From assembly GCF_041080795.1 (NCBI RefSeq), contig NZ_CP129674.1:806001-870000 (forward strand): 64,000 bases of DNA, read 5' to 3'. How positions within the stretch are numbered: the stretch's first letter is position 1; each line of letters starts with the position of its first letter. Made by a program: the position numbers and the translations under genes. Shown piece after piece: positions 36,991-45,789 of the stretch. Source of the DNA: Bifidobacterium sp. WK041_4_12. GTDB taxonomy: Bacteria; Actinomycetota; Actinomycetes; Actinomycetales; Bifidobacteriaceae. A model generated the notes under the pieces. That model worked only from the letters and a program-made list of their open reading frames with translations, did not search any database and was not told the DNA's origin.

Positions 36991-37113
36991 GGAGTCGAAT
37001 GTGTTCATTGTGAACTTCGCGAAGTATAAACGCTGAAAAAGGGCTATTTTGTCACGTCAGATTGCCAAAAAATCGCGTTTATACTTCGCGAAGTTCACAA
37101 TGAACACTTGCGA
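36991..37113. repeat. 123-bp hairpin element, copy B
   Basis: Perfect 33-bp inverted arms (37001-37033 and 37075-37107) around a 41-bp loop. Each arm contains the intact 12-bp palindrome ACTTCGCGAAGT (37014-37025 and 37083-37094). Same orientation as copy A, 5949 bp away. Lies between the response-regulator gene and glmS, both rightward. Confidence 0.93.
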
Positions 37114-37208
37114 GCTGTGGCGACGGGAATAATGCTGTCTGTAGAGGTTCAGAAGAGGTGTTCGTGGTGGATGAATGTGTGCACCGACGTGGCATAGACT
37201 TGTGTGAC

Positions 37209-39098
37209 ATGTGTGGAATCGTTGGATTTGCGGGAAATAGGACGGCATGTGGCAAACCCCTTGAGGTTTGCATGCAAGGGTTGAAACGACTCGAATATCG
37301 AGGATACGACTCTGCCGGCGTTGCTTTGGCGGCTCCTGGCATGGATAAGGTTGCGTGGCGCAAAAAGGCGGGTCGTTTGGGTCGGCTTGTTGAGGACTTG
37401 GAAAAGAAGCCGATGCCCGATGCCACGGTTGCCATCGGCCACACGCGCTGGGCGACCAACGGTGTTCCCAGCGATGTGAACGCGCACCCCCATATGAGCC
37501 AGGATGGCAAGATCGCCGTGATTCACAATGGCATCATCGAGAACGCTTCCGAGCTCAAGTTCAATCTTGAAGCAGAAGGCTACACATTCGCCTCAAGCAC
37601 TGACACTGAAGTGGCGGCCAAGCTGCTAGGCAAAATCGCCAACGACATCGTTGAACATGAGGGCAAGCCGGATCTGTTCAAGGCTCTGCGACGCGTGGCC
37701 CGCATGCTGACCGGTGCGTTCACCTTGCTCGCCGTTGACAGCCGTCAGCCAGACATCGTCGTGGGTGCGCGCCATGATTCTCCGCTTGTCGTCGGTCTCG
37801 GCGATGGCGAGAATTATCTGGGCTCAGATGTCGCAGCATTCGTCGCTTACACCAAGCATGCGATGGAACTCGGCCAGGATGAGGCTGTCTGCATCAGTGG
37901 TGACAAGGTCATCGTGACCGACTTTGAGGGCAACGTCGTTGCGCACCCGAAGCAGTTCACGGTTGACTGGGATGCGTCCGCTGCAGAAAAGGGCGGCTGG
38001 GACTCCTACATGGATAAGGAAATCCATGAGGATCCTTCAGCCGTTTCCGAAACCCTGCTGGGTCGTTTCGACGCCAAGGGAACATTGAATCTTGATGAGG
38101 TGCATATCGATGAGGATGTCTTCCGTCAGGTTGACAAAATCATCGTCGTGGCCTGTGGCACGGCTTCCTATGCGGGTCTTGTCGCCAAATATGCCATCGA
38201 GCATTGGGTCAGGATTCCAGTCGAAGTCGAACTCGCGCATGAATTCCGTTACCGAGACCCAATTCTGACGCCGAGAACCTTAGTTGTCGCGATTTCCCAG
38301 TCGGGTGAAACCATGGACACGCTTATGGCTTTGCGCCACGCACGAGAGCAGGGTTCGCGCGTGCTTGCAATCTGCAATACGCAAGGGTCAACGATTCCGC
38401 GCGAATCCGACGCGGTGCTGTATACCCATGCGGGTCCTGAGATAGCTGTTGCCTCCACCAAGGCCTTCGTGGCTCAGATTGTCGCCGCCTATCTGCTGGG
38501 GCTGTATCTTGCACAGGTGAAGGGCACGATGTTCCGCGATGAAATCAGCCACATCGTCACCGATCTGAAGGCCATGCCAGAGAAAATTCAATGGGTGCTG
38601 GACACGCAGTCTGACACCATCAGCAAGACGGCCAAGCAGATGCTGCATGCACATTCCTTCATATTCCTTGGCCGACACGTCGGCTATCCGGTTGCGCTCG
38701 AAGGTGCGCTCAAGCTCAAGGAAATTGCCTATACCTTCAGCGAAGGCTTTGCGGCTGGGGAATTGAAGCACGGCCCCATCGCCCTGGTCGATGCCGGAGA
38801 GCCGGTGGTATGCATCATTCCGAGTCCTCGCGGTCGTGCCGTGCTCCACAGCAAGATGCTTTCTTCGATTGAAGAGGTCAAGGCACGAGGGGCGTTCACC
38901 ATTGCAGTTGCAGAGGAGGGCGACGAATCGGTTGCCAACTATGCCGACGTGACTTTCTGGCGTCCACAGTGCCCGACCTTGCTCAGTCCTCTTGTTGACG
39001 TTGTTCCCTTGCAGCTCTTTGCCATGGATATGTCGGTGTTGAAGAACAATGACGTGGACAAGCCGCGCAACCTTGCAAAATCCGTGACAGTGGAGTGA
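37209..39098 (+). CDS. glmS: Glutamine-fructose-6-phosphate aminotransferase (isomerizing)
   Basis: Makes glucosamine-6-P from fructose-6-P and glutamine, first step toward UDP-GlcNAc. 629 residues: glutaminase domain (1 to about 240: CGIVGF, HTRWATNG), then two SIS domains (ACGTASYAG, ISQSGETMDT), ending LAKSVTVE. The start is set by chemistry: Cys2 must become the N-terminal nucleophile, so the ATG at 37209 is right although no good ribosome-binding site precedes it and the frame is open to 37158. No glmS ribozyme is recognisable. It opposes NagB, encoded about 8 kb upstream. Confidence 0.96.
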   Translation: MCGIVGFAGNRTACGKPLEVCMQGLKRLEYRGYDSAGVALAAPGMDKVAWRKKAGRLGRLVEDLEKKPMPDATVAIGHTRWATNGVPSDVNAHPHMSQDGKIAVIHNGIIENASELKFNLEAEGYTFASSTDTEVAAKLLGKIANDIVEHEGKPDLFKALRRVARMLTGAFTLLAVDSRQPDIVVGARHDSPLVVGLGDGENYLGSDVAAFVAYTKHAMELGQDEAVCISGDKVIVTDFEGNVVAHPKQFTVDWDASAAEKGGWDSYMDKEIHEDPSAVSETLLGRFDAKGTLNLDEVHIDEDVFRQVDKIIVVACGTASYAGLVAKYAIEHWVRIPVEVELAHEFRYRDPILTPRTLVVAISQSGETMDTLMALRHAREQGSRVLAICNTQGSTIPRESDAVLYTHAGPEIAVASTKAFVAQIVAAYLLGLYLAQVKGTMFRDEISHIVTDLKAMPEKIQWVLDTQSDTISKTAKQMLHAHSFIFLGRHVGYPVALEGALKLKEIAYTFSEGFAAGELKHGPIALVDAGEPVVCIIPSPRGRAVLHSKMLSSIEEVKARGAFTIAVAEEGDESVANYADVTFWRPQCPTLLSPLVDVVPLQLFAMDMSVLKNNDVDKPRNLAKSVTVE

Positions 39099-39154
39099 TG
39101 ACTGCAAGTGATGGCTGCGAGTGATGACAGTGCAGTAATGGATGACAGTGCAGT
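39094..39154. repeat. Short tandem repeats across the glmS stop
   Basis: AGTGATGACTGCA (39094-39106), AGTGATGGCTGCG (39107-39119) and the related AGTGATGACAGTGCA (39120-39134) are consecutive. GATGACAGTGCAGT then recurs at 39123-39136 and 39141-39154. The glmS TGA lies in the first unit. Confidence 0.75.
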
Positions 39155-39174
39155 GACCATGGGCGCAGACAGCA

Positions 39175-40056
39175 ATGACAATACAGAAATGCAAGCATAT
39201 GCAGACTCATGAACCGCGACATCGATGGATCGTCAATGAACCCGCGATACCGTTTTCCATGAGGATTCTCTACGCCGACAATGCGATCATCGTCGTGGAC
39301 AAGCCACATTTTCTACCTACGACGCCACGGGGCATGTGGTACCGTTCCACAGCCTTGATGCGTCTGCGCGAACAGTTCTGCGATGATCGGATCGTTCCTG
39401 CGCACCGACTTGACAGGGCAACGGCTGGCGTCGTGCTGTTCGTTCGCGATCCGAGCCTTCGCGGTGCATACCAGATGCTGTTTCAGAACCGTCAGGTCCA
39501 CAAAAGATATGAATGCATCGCACCAGCCGCCATCGTCAGGCGCCCACAGTACGGGGTGACGAGGTCATTGAATCCTCCTGCCGTTTTCCCCATCCTGCGT
39601 GAATCGAGGATAACCAAGCGTCGCGGCAAACTGCAGGCCTTCGAATCGATTGGTGCGGCCAACAGTTCAACGCTTATCTCGGTATCGCACGATCAGGGTC
39701 CGGTGCTCGAAACGCATGAATCTGGATGTATCTCTCGGAGGCAGCATCATCCGGGATTGCCAAGATTGCTCTGGCGCGTGTATTCACTTCAGCCTCGCTC
39801 AGGCAAGACGCACCAGCTTCGCGTGCATATGAATTCGATAGGATTGCCGATCCTTGGCGACGACTTGTACCCTGAGATTCGCATGAAAGCAACCCCACCA
39901 ACCGAAGGTGAGAGCGCAGGTGCTAGCCCCGAAGACTTTGCGCACCCTTTGCAGCTTGTGGCTCGAGATCTCGAATTCATGGATCCCGTCACTGCAAGGC
40001 CGCGACGATTCGTGTCGCAGATTCCTCTTGAGCTGCCTCGAACTGGACATATGTGA
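39175..40056 (+). CDS. RluA-family pseudouridine synthase
   Basis: Isomerises uridine to pseudouridine in rRNA or tRNA. 293 residues with the catalytic Asp in HRLDRATAGVVLF, the ILYADNAIIVVDKP strand and the later RSGKTHQLRVHMNSIGLPI plus ILGDDLYP motifs. There is no S4 domain, so it belongs to the short RluA/TruC/RluC-like group found in Actinobacteria; target site unknown. No ribosome-binding site is clear at 39175, and Met9 or Met29 are alternatives. Convergent with coaX. Confidence 0.88.
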   Translation: MTIQKCKHMQTHEPRHRWIVNEPAIPFSMRILYADNAIIVVDKPHFLPTTPRGMWYRSTALMRLREQFCDDRIVPAHRLDRATAGVVLFVRDPSLRGAYQMLFQNRQVHKRYECIAPAAIVRRPQYGVTRSLNPPAVFPILRESRITKRRGKLQAFESIGAANSSTLISVSHDQGPVLETHESGCISRRQHHPGLPRLLWRVYSLQPRSGKTHQLRVHMNSIGLPILGDDLYPEIRMKATPPTEGESAGASPEDFAHPLQLVARDLEFMDPVTARPRRFVSQIPLELPRTGHM

Positions 40057-40168
40057 TGCAGCTCTGCGCACCATGAATCAAAGATTCTTGGAACATAGTT
40101 TGCATACGGTGCCAAGAGCACCAAAAGCACCAAGAGTGCACGTCATGACCTGCACATACCGCAAGCTG

Positions 40169-40939
40169 TCAATGATTGATGTTTCTGTCGTAGATCATGC
40201 GCATGCCTTTGAAAATGAGGTTTGGGTCGTAGATGTCGATGGAGTCAGTTTCCCCCTCGAAGATGCGTCCCAAGCCTCCAGTGGCGATGACGGTGAAGCG
40301 TTTGCCGACTTCCGATCGAAATTGCGCTATCGTACGTTCGACTCCGCCGAGGAAGTTATAGAACAACCCAGCCTGCATGGCTGATTTCGTGTCCGTTGCG
40401 AACACTGACGTAGGTCTTGTGATTTCGACTTCGGGCAGCTGTGCGGTCTTGTTGGACAGTGCGGCTGCACCGCTTCGAATGCCGACGGTTATCAAGCCTG
40501 CCGTAATCGTGCCTGTGGCATCCACATAGTTATATGTCGTCGCAGTGCCGAAATCCAGTACCAGCAGAGGCCCTCCGTGCAGGCCGAAGGCTCCGACGCA
40601 GTCACAGAGGCAGTCAGCGCCCAGAGAGCGAGGATCGTCAATCCGAATGTTGATTCCGGTCTTGATGCCAGGGCCGACAACGATGGGATCCACGCCGAAG
40701 AACTTGATGATGGCCGCACGGAATGAGTGCATGACGTTCGGAACGACCGAAGAGATGATGACGTCCTCCACGTCTGAATCTGAATAATCGCTCATGTGAA
40801 GGAATTCGTTGAGCATGAGGCCATATTCGTCGGATGTGTGGCTTGACGTTGTGGTCATGCGATACGTGGCAATGATCTTGGTGCCTTCAAGAAAGCCAAG
40901 CACGATGTTGGTATTTCCTATGTCAACGGCAATGAGCAT
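40169..40939 (-). CDS. coaX: Type III pantothenate kinase
   Basis: First step of coenzyme A synthesis, phosphorylating pantothenate. 256 residues. Phosphate-binding motif MLIAVDIGNTNIVLGFLEG at the N-terminus, DCVGAF and the LVLDFGTATTYNYVD segment, then GGLGRIFEGETDSIDIYDPNL near the C-terminus identify the CoaX acetate-kinase fold. GAAGGA precedes the start. Divergent from the peptide-transporter operon, with a 280-bp spacer containing no gene. Confidence 0.95.
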   Translation of the reverse strand: MLIAVDIGNTNIVLGFLEGTKIIATYRMTTTSSHTSDEYGLMLNEFLHMSDYSDSDVEDVIISSVVPNVMHSFRAAIIKFFGVDPIVVGPGIKTGINIRIDDPRSLGADCLCDCVGAFGLHGGPLLVLDFGTATTYNYVDATGTITAGLITVGIRSGAAALSNKTAQLPEVEITRPTSVFATDTKSAMQAGLFYNFLGGVERTIAQFRSEVGKRFTVIATGGLGRIFEGETDSIDIYDPNLIFKGMRMIYDRNINH

Positions 40940-41219
40940 AACGGTTCCTTCAATGGTACGAAGCGCATGGCCATGTCGCTGGACTGCAACCTGGGAGAGC
41001 GCCGAAACTTACCGAGCAGTGTAAATCTTCTGCAATGTATATATAGAGACCAGTGTATATCCCCTGCGGGTATCATGGGATGGTGATGGTCGACCTTATG
41101 AGGCGGCCAATCATCGTCACATCGCTGATGTTGACGGCTGCGAGAAACGGCCTTGAGATGAAGTGGTGCGATGTAGAACGAACAGTTCACTATAAGAACA
41201 ACACAACAGAGAGAACATC

Positions 41220-42884
41220 ATGGCTGAAAACTTACGCAGCGGGGATGCCCAGGGCACCTCGACTGAAACCACAGGAAGTATTCACGACGAACGGCAGACA
41301 TCCGAACAATCCGCAGACCTTCCCGGATCGACCGATGACTCGTTGAATTCGTACCAGAAGCGTCACCGAAGCACGCCACCATGGGTGTGGATTGTGGCGG
41401 TGATTGCCGCAGTGGCGATTGCAGCCGGAGGCGTTTTTGCGTATCGGCACGCGAATTCCTCAAGCAGCGTGGCAGAGACATCTCAATCGATTTCGATTGG
41501 TCTCAAGCTCGCTCCCACGAACCTTGACATCAGGAATGAGGCAGGTGCCGCACTCGACCAGGTATTGATCGGAAACGTCTATGAGGGTCTGGTGGCGCGA
41601 AATTCCGAGAACGCCGTCGTCCCCGCGCTTGCAAAGTCATGGACGATTTCCAAGGATGCCAAAACCTATACCTTCACGCTTCACGCAGGTGAGCGATTCT
41701 CGAATGGCGATGCCCTCGATTCCAAGGATGTCGTATGGTCGTTGAATTCCCTGATCGACAATGACTATGTTAATGCTCAGGCGCTGGCCAACGTGGAGAG
41801 CGTGAGCGCTGACGGGACGACCACGGTCGTCTTGAAGCTCAAGGCTCCCGATGCGGCGCTGCTGTGGAACCTTACGGGGCGTGCGGGGCTTGTCCTCGAT
41901 GAAGAGGCGCATTACGATGCCAAGACACAGGCGATTGGTTCGGGACCGTATCTGGTAGATAGCTTCAAGCAGAACGAATCCCTCACCTTGAAGGCCAATC
42001 CTCGCTATTGGGGAAGTCACCAGGCAAAGACGCACACGGTTGTACTGAGATACATCACCGATGACAATGCTGCGATCAACGCCTTGAAGAGCAACAACGT
42101 GCAGGTGCTTGCGCCGATCACGGCAAATCTTTCATCATCGGTTTCCAACGATGGCGATGTTGTCGTCAAGGCCGGCAACGATACGGACAAGTTCGTGCTC
42201 GCATTCAACAGCACAGGTCCGAAAACTGCGGACAAACGCGTTCGACAGGCGATTCGCTATGCCATCGACAACAAGGCACTGATCTCTTCCAGAGGTGGCG
42301 CTGACGAACTGCTCGGAGGGCCTATTCCCAGCCTTGACCCCGGATACGAGGATCTGACGAAGCTCTATCCCTTTAACCAGAACAAGGCCAAGGAGCTGCT
42401 CTCTGAGGCTGGTTACAGCACATCGAAGCCGCTGAAGCTCGACTTTGAATATGCGAATATCTACGGCACCGAGATAGGAGACCAGCTCCGCTCGCAGCTC
42501 AAGGCGGTTGGCATTGATCTCAACGTCAAGGTCGTAGAATTCTCGGCATGGCTGAACGACGTATACACCAACAAGAACTATGACCTCTCCTTGGTGGATC
42601 ACAATGAAAGCCATGATTTCAACGCCTGGGCGAATCCTGAATATTACTTCAACTACGACAACAAGCAGGTTCAGGAGCTCTATGCGAAGGCTGTGTCGTC
42701 CACAAGCGATGCCGCATACGAGTCCTATCTGAAGCAGGCTGCACGGCTGGTGTCTGAAGATGCTCCCGCTGACTGGCTTTTCAACTATCGGGTAACGACC
42801 GCATATCGCAAAAGCGTCACAGGTTTCCCTCTGAATCTGAACCAGTCCCTGCTGCCATTGTGGAACGTTCAGAACAAGGCATAG
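41220..42884 (+). CDS. Peptide-type ABC substrate-binding protein, membrane-anchored
   Basis: Family 5 (oligopeptide/nickel type) binding protein, 554 residues. Residues 1-53 are a Ser/Thr/Glu-rich hydrophilic stretch, 54-75 one helix (WVWIVAVIAAVAIAAGGVFA), and the binding domain runs from about 85 (ISIGLKLAPTNLDIRNEAG) to the end. There is no lipobox Cys, so it is anchored by the uncleaved helix with the N-tail in the cytoplasm, unlike most Gram-positive binding lipoproteins. Head of a five-gene importer operon. Confidence 0.88.
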   Translation: MAENLRSGDAQGTSTETTGSIHDERQTSEQSADLPGSTDDSLNSYQKRHRSTPPWVWIVAVIAAVAIAAGGVFAYRHANSSSSVAETSQSISIGLKLAPTNLDIRNEAGAALDQVLIGNVYEGLVARNSENAVVPALAKSWTISKDAKTYTFTLHAGERFSNGDALDSKDVVWSLNSLIDNDYVNAQALANVESVSADGTTTVVLKLKAPDAALLWNLTGRAGLVLDEEAHYDAKTQAIGSGPYLVDSFKQNESLTLKANPRYWGSHQAKTHTVVLRYITDDNAAINALKSNNVQVLAPITANLSSSVSNDGDVVVKAGNDTDKFVLAFNSTGPKTADKRVRQAIRYAIDNKALISSRGGADELLGGPIPSLDPGYEDLTKLYPFNQNKAKELLSEAGYSTSKPLKLDFEYANIYGTEIGDQLRSQLKAVGIDLNVKVVEFSAWLNDVYTNKNYDLSLVDHNESHDFNAWANPEYYFNYDNKQVQELYAKAVSSTSDAAYESYLKQAARLVSEDAPADWLFNYRVTTAYRKSVTGFPLNLNQSLLPLWNVQNKA

Positions 42885-42899
42885 GGAACGCTTGAGACT

Positions 42900-43883
42900 A
42901 TGAGATTTCTGCTTCGGCGTTCGGCTCTGCTGCTGGCAGCCCTGTTTGGCATGTCGGTGCTGATCTTCATTGCCTTGCGGGTTCTGCCGGGCGATGTGGC
43001 ATCGGTTATGGCAGGGCTGAACGCCACGCCCGCCCGCGTTGCCGCATTGCGACAGGAGCTGGGGCTGAACCGGTCATATCTGCAGCAATATGTCGATTGG
43101 TCCGGCAATGTCATCCACGGAAACCTCGGGGTTTCCGTGCTGACCGGGCGTGACGTCGGCGCGCAGATACTGTCGCGCGTGCAGATAACCTTTCCCTTGA
43201 TTCTGCTTGGGCTGTTTCTGGCATGTCTGTTTGGCATACCGCTTGGCTGCGCTTCCATACTTGCGCCTCACGCAGGAGTTCGGCAGGGCTTGCACATGCT
43301 TGCGCTGGTCGGCGGTGCACTGCCGGCCCTGTGGGGTGCGATGCTGTTCATCATGCTGTTTGCGAAGGGTTCGGGACTGATCAAGATCTTTCCCTCCCAG
43401 GGTTTCCCAGACGAAGGTTGGAAACAGCCCGTGTCTGCCTGTGCCTCGTTGGTGCTTCCCGCTCTGACGGTCGGCATCATTGTGGGTGCCAGCATCATGC
43501 GCTACACGCGTTCCGCGCTGCAGGAGATGCTGGCATCCGAATTCGTCGATATGGGCATGGCCTGTGGCATGACACGCGTTCAGGCGGTGCTGCGAATCGG
43601 TCTGCGCATAGTGTCTCCCCAGCTGGTTTCCGTCATTGGCATGACCTTCGCAGAGATGATAACGGGAGTCATGGTGATTGAGAACCTCTTCGCCTTGCCC
43701 GGCATCGGTTCGATGCTGGTCACTGACGTTGGCAATCGTGACCTGCTGACGGTGCAGAGTGAACTCTTTGTATTGGCCGCGTTCTTCCTGTGCATAGGTT
43801 TCGCCGTCGATGTAGTGCATCGAATTCTGGATCCTCGGCTGAAGGGTGCAGCGCTGTTAGCATCGGCTGAAGGCATGCAATGA
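42900..43883 (+). CDS. Peptide-type ABC permease (DppB-like)
   Basis: 327 residues, six helices. N-terminal LRRSALLLAALFGMSVLIFIA, the FIALRVLPGDVA motif and the EAA loop FVDMGMACGMTRVQAVLRIGL identify the DppB/OppB family. Starts 15 bp after the binding-protein stop and overlaps the next permease by 4 bp. Confidence 0.92.
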   Translation: MRFLLRRSALLLAALFGMSVLIFIALRVLPGDVASVMAGLNATPARVAALRQELGLNRSYLQQYVDWSGNVIHGNLGVSVLTGRDVGAQILSRVQITFPLILLGLFLACLFGIPLGCASILAPHAGVRQGLHMLALVGGALPALWGAMLFIMLFAKGSGLIKIFPSQGFPDEGWKQPVSACASLVLPALTVGIIVGASIMRYTRSALQEMLASEFVDMGMACGMTRVQAVLRIGLRIVSPQLVSVIGMTFAEMITGVMVIENLFALPGIGSMLVTDVGNRDLLTVQSELFVLAAFFLCIGFAVDVVHRILDPRLKGAALLASAEGMQ

Positions 43884-44896
43884 AGGCGACGAATCCACGC
43901 AGCGCTGAAACGATGACATCAGTCAGATACGCATTCACGGTCATGCGCGTCGTGCTGCGATCCATGTGGCGTCGAGCTGAAGGCAGATTTTCCCTGCTTG
44001 TTCTCGGACTGTGGCTTCTCGTATCGCTTGTTTCGATGTTCTGGACGCCGTGGTCGCTCTGGTGGACCGATGGGTATCATGTCTGGCAGAAACCATCGAT
44101 GCTTCATATACTGGGAACCGATGGCAGCGGTGCCGATATGGTCAGCTGGCTGATGGCAGGTTCTCGGACCAATTTGCTGATCTGCGTGCTTACCATAGTC
44201 GTTACGGCAATTTTCGGTCTGCTGCTTCTGGCTGCAATGCTTGTACGGGCTACGATGCTTGCGCAGATGTCGGTGGTGGTCATCGATGCGCTGATTTCCC
44301 TGCCGACGGTCTTGCTGGCCTTGATACTTGCCGTGCCGTTCGGCCCGAGCGTCGCGGTGATTGTGGCCGCTTGCGGATTCGGCTACGGCCTCAATCTGGC
44401 GCGCATAGCACGGCCTCAAGCGTTGCTTGTTGCACGATCCGGCTATGTTGAAGCTGCCATGTCGAACGGTGCCCGTGCGTCGAGAGTCTTTCTCGGGCAT
44501 GTTGTGCCCAACATCAGGCCGGTATTGGTCGTGCAGCTTTCCATGTCGGCTGGAACGGTGATACTGGCGGAATCGGGATTGACCTATCTGGGTATCGGCG
44601 TACAGAGTGGCGTTCCGTCATGGGGTCATAGTCTGGCGACTTCCGTGTCCTTCATCAACGTGTATCCGCTCACCGTACTGTGGTCTGGGCTGATCATCAC
44701 CTGCGTAGTGCTCGCATTGAACCTGTTCGGAGATGCCTTGCGCGATTGCGCTGACCCACTGAGCAACGCCGAACTGCGCAGTATACGACAGGACGGCGGT
44801 GCGGGGCAGAGCAGTGGTGAACAACAGAGTAGCAGTGAACAACAGAGCAGCAGTGCCGTCCTGGGCCAAGGAGTGACGAGGGGGAGCGGACAATGA
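43880..44896 (+). CDS. Peptide-type ABC permease (DppC-like)
   Basis: 338 residues with six helices and the family segment HILGTDGSGADMVSWLMAGSR; EAA loop at VEAAMSNGARASRVFLGHVVP and C-terminal LNLFGDALRDCADPL. The last 30 residues are a Gln/Ser tail encoded by an 18-bp repeat (44809-44857). Overlaps the ATPase gene by 4 bp. Confidence 0.92.
   Translation: MKATNPRSAETMTSVRYAFTVMRVVLRSMWRRAEGRFSLLVLGLWLLVSLVSMFWTPWSLWWTDGYHVWQKPSMLHILGTDGSGADMVSWLMAGSRTNLLICVLTIVVTAIFGLLLLAAMLVRATMLAQMSVVVIDALISLPTVLLALILAVPFGPSVAVIVAACGFGYGLNLARIARPQALLVARSGYVEAAMSNGARASRVFLGHVVPNIRPVLVVQLSMSAGTVILAESGLTYLGIGVQSGVPSWGHSLATSVSFINVYPLTVLWSGLIITCVVLALNLFGDALRDCADPLSNAELRSIRQDGGAGQSSGEQQSSSEQQSSSAVLGQGVTRGSGQ
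44809..44857. repeat. 18-bp repeat in the DppC-like tail
   Basis: GAGCAGTGGTGAACAACA (44809-44826), GAGTAGCAGTGAACAACA (44827-44844) and a partial third unit (44845-44857) encode QSSGEQ-QSSSEQ-QSSSA. Confidence 0.8.
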
Positions 44897-45789
44897 GCAC
44901 TTCGATGAATGCGCGGACTGGTTCACTCGCACAGTCACAAGAACAGTCACAGCCACAGTCACCAACACAGGCATTGGCAATCGGCAATCTTGATGTCACG
45001 ATTGGCGACCATCCCATACTTACTCAAGTGTCGCTGGACATTGGGGTAGGCGCTCGCGTCGGGCTGATAGGCGCTTCAGGTTCGGGAAAATCGATGCTGT
45101 CCCGTTCGATTCTGGGCCTGCTGCCTTCCCACGCTCATGCGTCGGGTTCTATCAGACTCTTCGGCCATGAACTCATAGGTGCTTCTGACCGAGAGCTGGC
45201 TGACATGCGTGGACGCACCGTCAGCATGATCTTCCAAAATCCTGCTTCCGCATTGAACCCGGTGATGAAGATAGGCAGACAGATTGCCCTGCCTTTGCAG
45301 CTTCATTACCATCTTCCGGCAGACGAACGCCTCCGACGGGTCAAGGCCATGCTCAGCAAGGTAGGAGTGCCTCAGAGCATGCTCAATGCGTATCCTCACC
45401 AGCTCTCTGGAGGGCAACAACAGCGTGTGGCGATAGCCTCAGCGCTTATCACCGCTCCGCGTCTGATCATCGCGGATGAGCCGACCACGGCGTTGGACTC
45501 CATCACCCAGCTGCACATTCTCGATCTGCTTGTCGATCTGGTTGACCAAGCTGGCGCCTCCCTCCTCTTCATAACCCATGATTTCGGTGTTCTGACACAT
45601 GTGACGAGTCGTTGCTATGTCATGGATCATGGACACATCATCGAGCATGGTGCGACTTCCCAGATGCTCGAAAACCCTGTCAGTCCGGTTACCAGACAAT
45701 TGGCACAGTCGGCTGAGGAGCTCAAATTCGCAACGCTTCATGACCGTCCCACCAACGAAGGAGACGACGATGGAAGGGGACGAGAATGA
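44893..45789 (+). CDS. Peptide-type ABC ATPase (DppD-like)
   Basis: 298 residues. Walker [11 protein letters not shown]-loop [12 protein letters not shown], signature [15 protein letters not shown], Walker [14 protein letters not shown] and H-loop [11 protein letters not shown]. The N-terminus is a short Gln/Ser/Pro repeat encoded by a 12-bp tandem unit (44932-44967), so repeats face each other across the DppC/DppD junction. ATGA overlaps on both sides. Confidence 0.93.
   Translation: MSTSMNARTGSLAQSQEQSQPQSPTQALAIGNLDVTIGDHPILTQVSLDIGVGARVGLIGASGSGKSMLSRSILGLLPSHAHASGSIRLFGHELIGASDRELADMRGRTVSMIFQNPASALNPVMKIGRQIALPLQLHYHLPADERLRRVKAMLSKVGVPQSMLNAYPHQLSGGQQQRVAIASALITAPRLIIADEPTTALDSITQLHILDLLVDLVDQAGASLLFITHDFGVLTHVTSRCYVMDHGHIIEHGATSQMLENPVSPVTRQLAQSAEELKFATLHDRPTNEGDDDGRGRE
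44932..44967. repeat. 12-bp repeat x3 at the DppD-like N-terminus
   Basis: CAGTCACAAGAA, CAGTCACAGCCA and CAGTCACCAACA (44932-44943, 44944-44955, 44956-44967) encode QSQE, QSQP and QSPT. Confidence 0.8.

Noticed and set aside
37114..37208. glmS ribozyme or promoter formed by hairpin copy B
   Set aside because: The spacer is too short and lacks the ribozyme core; TTGCGA at the end of the element has no well-spaced -10 partner.
37158..37208. Upstream start for glmS
   Set aside because: It would bury the catalytic Cys that must be residue 2.
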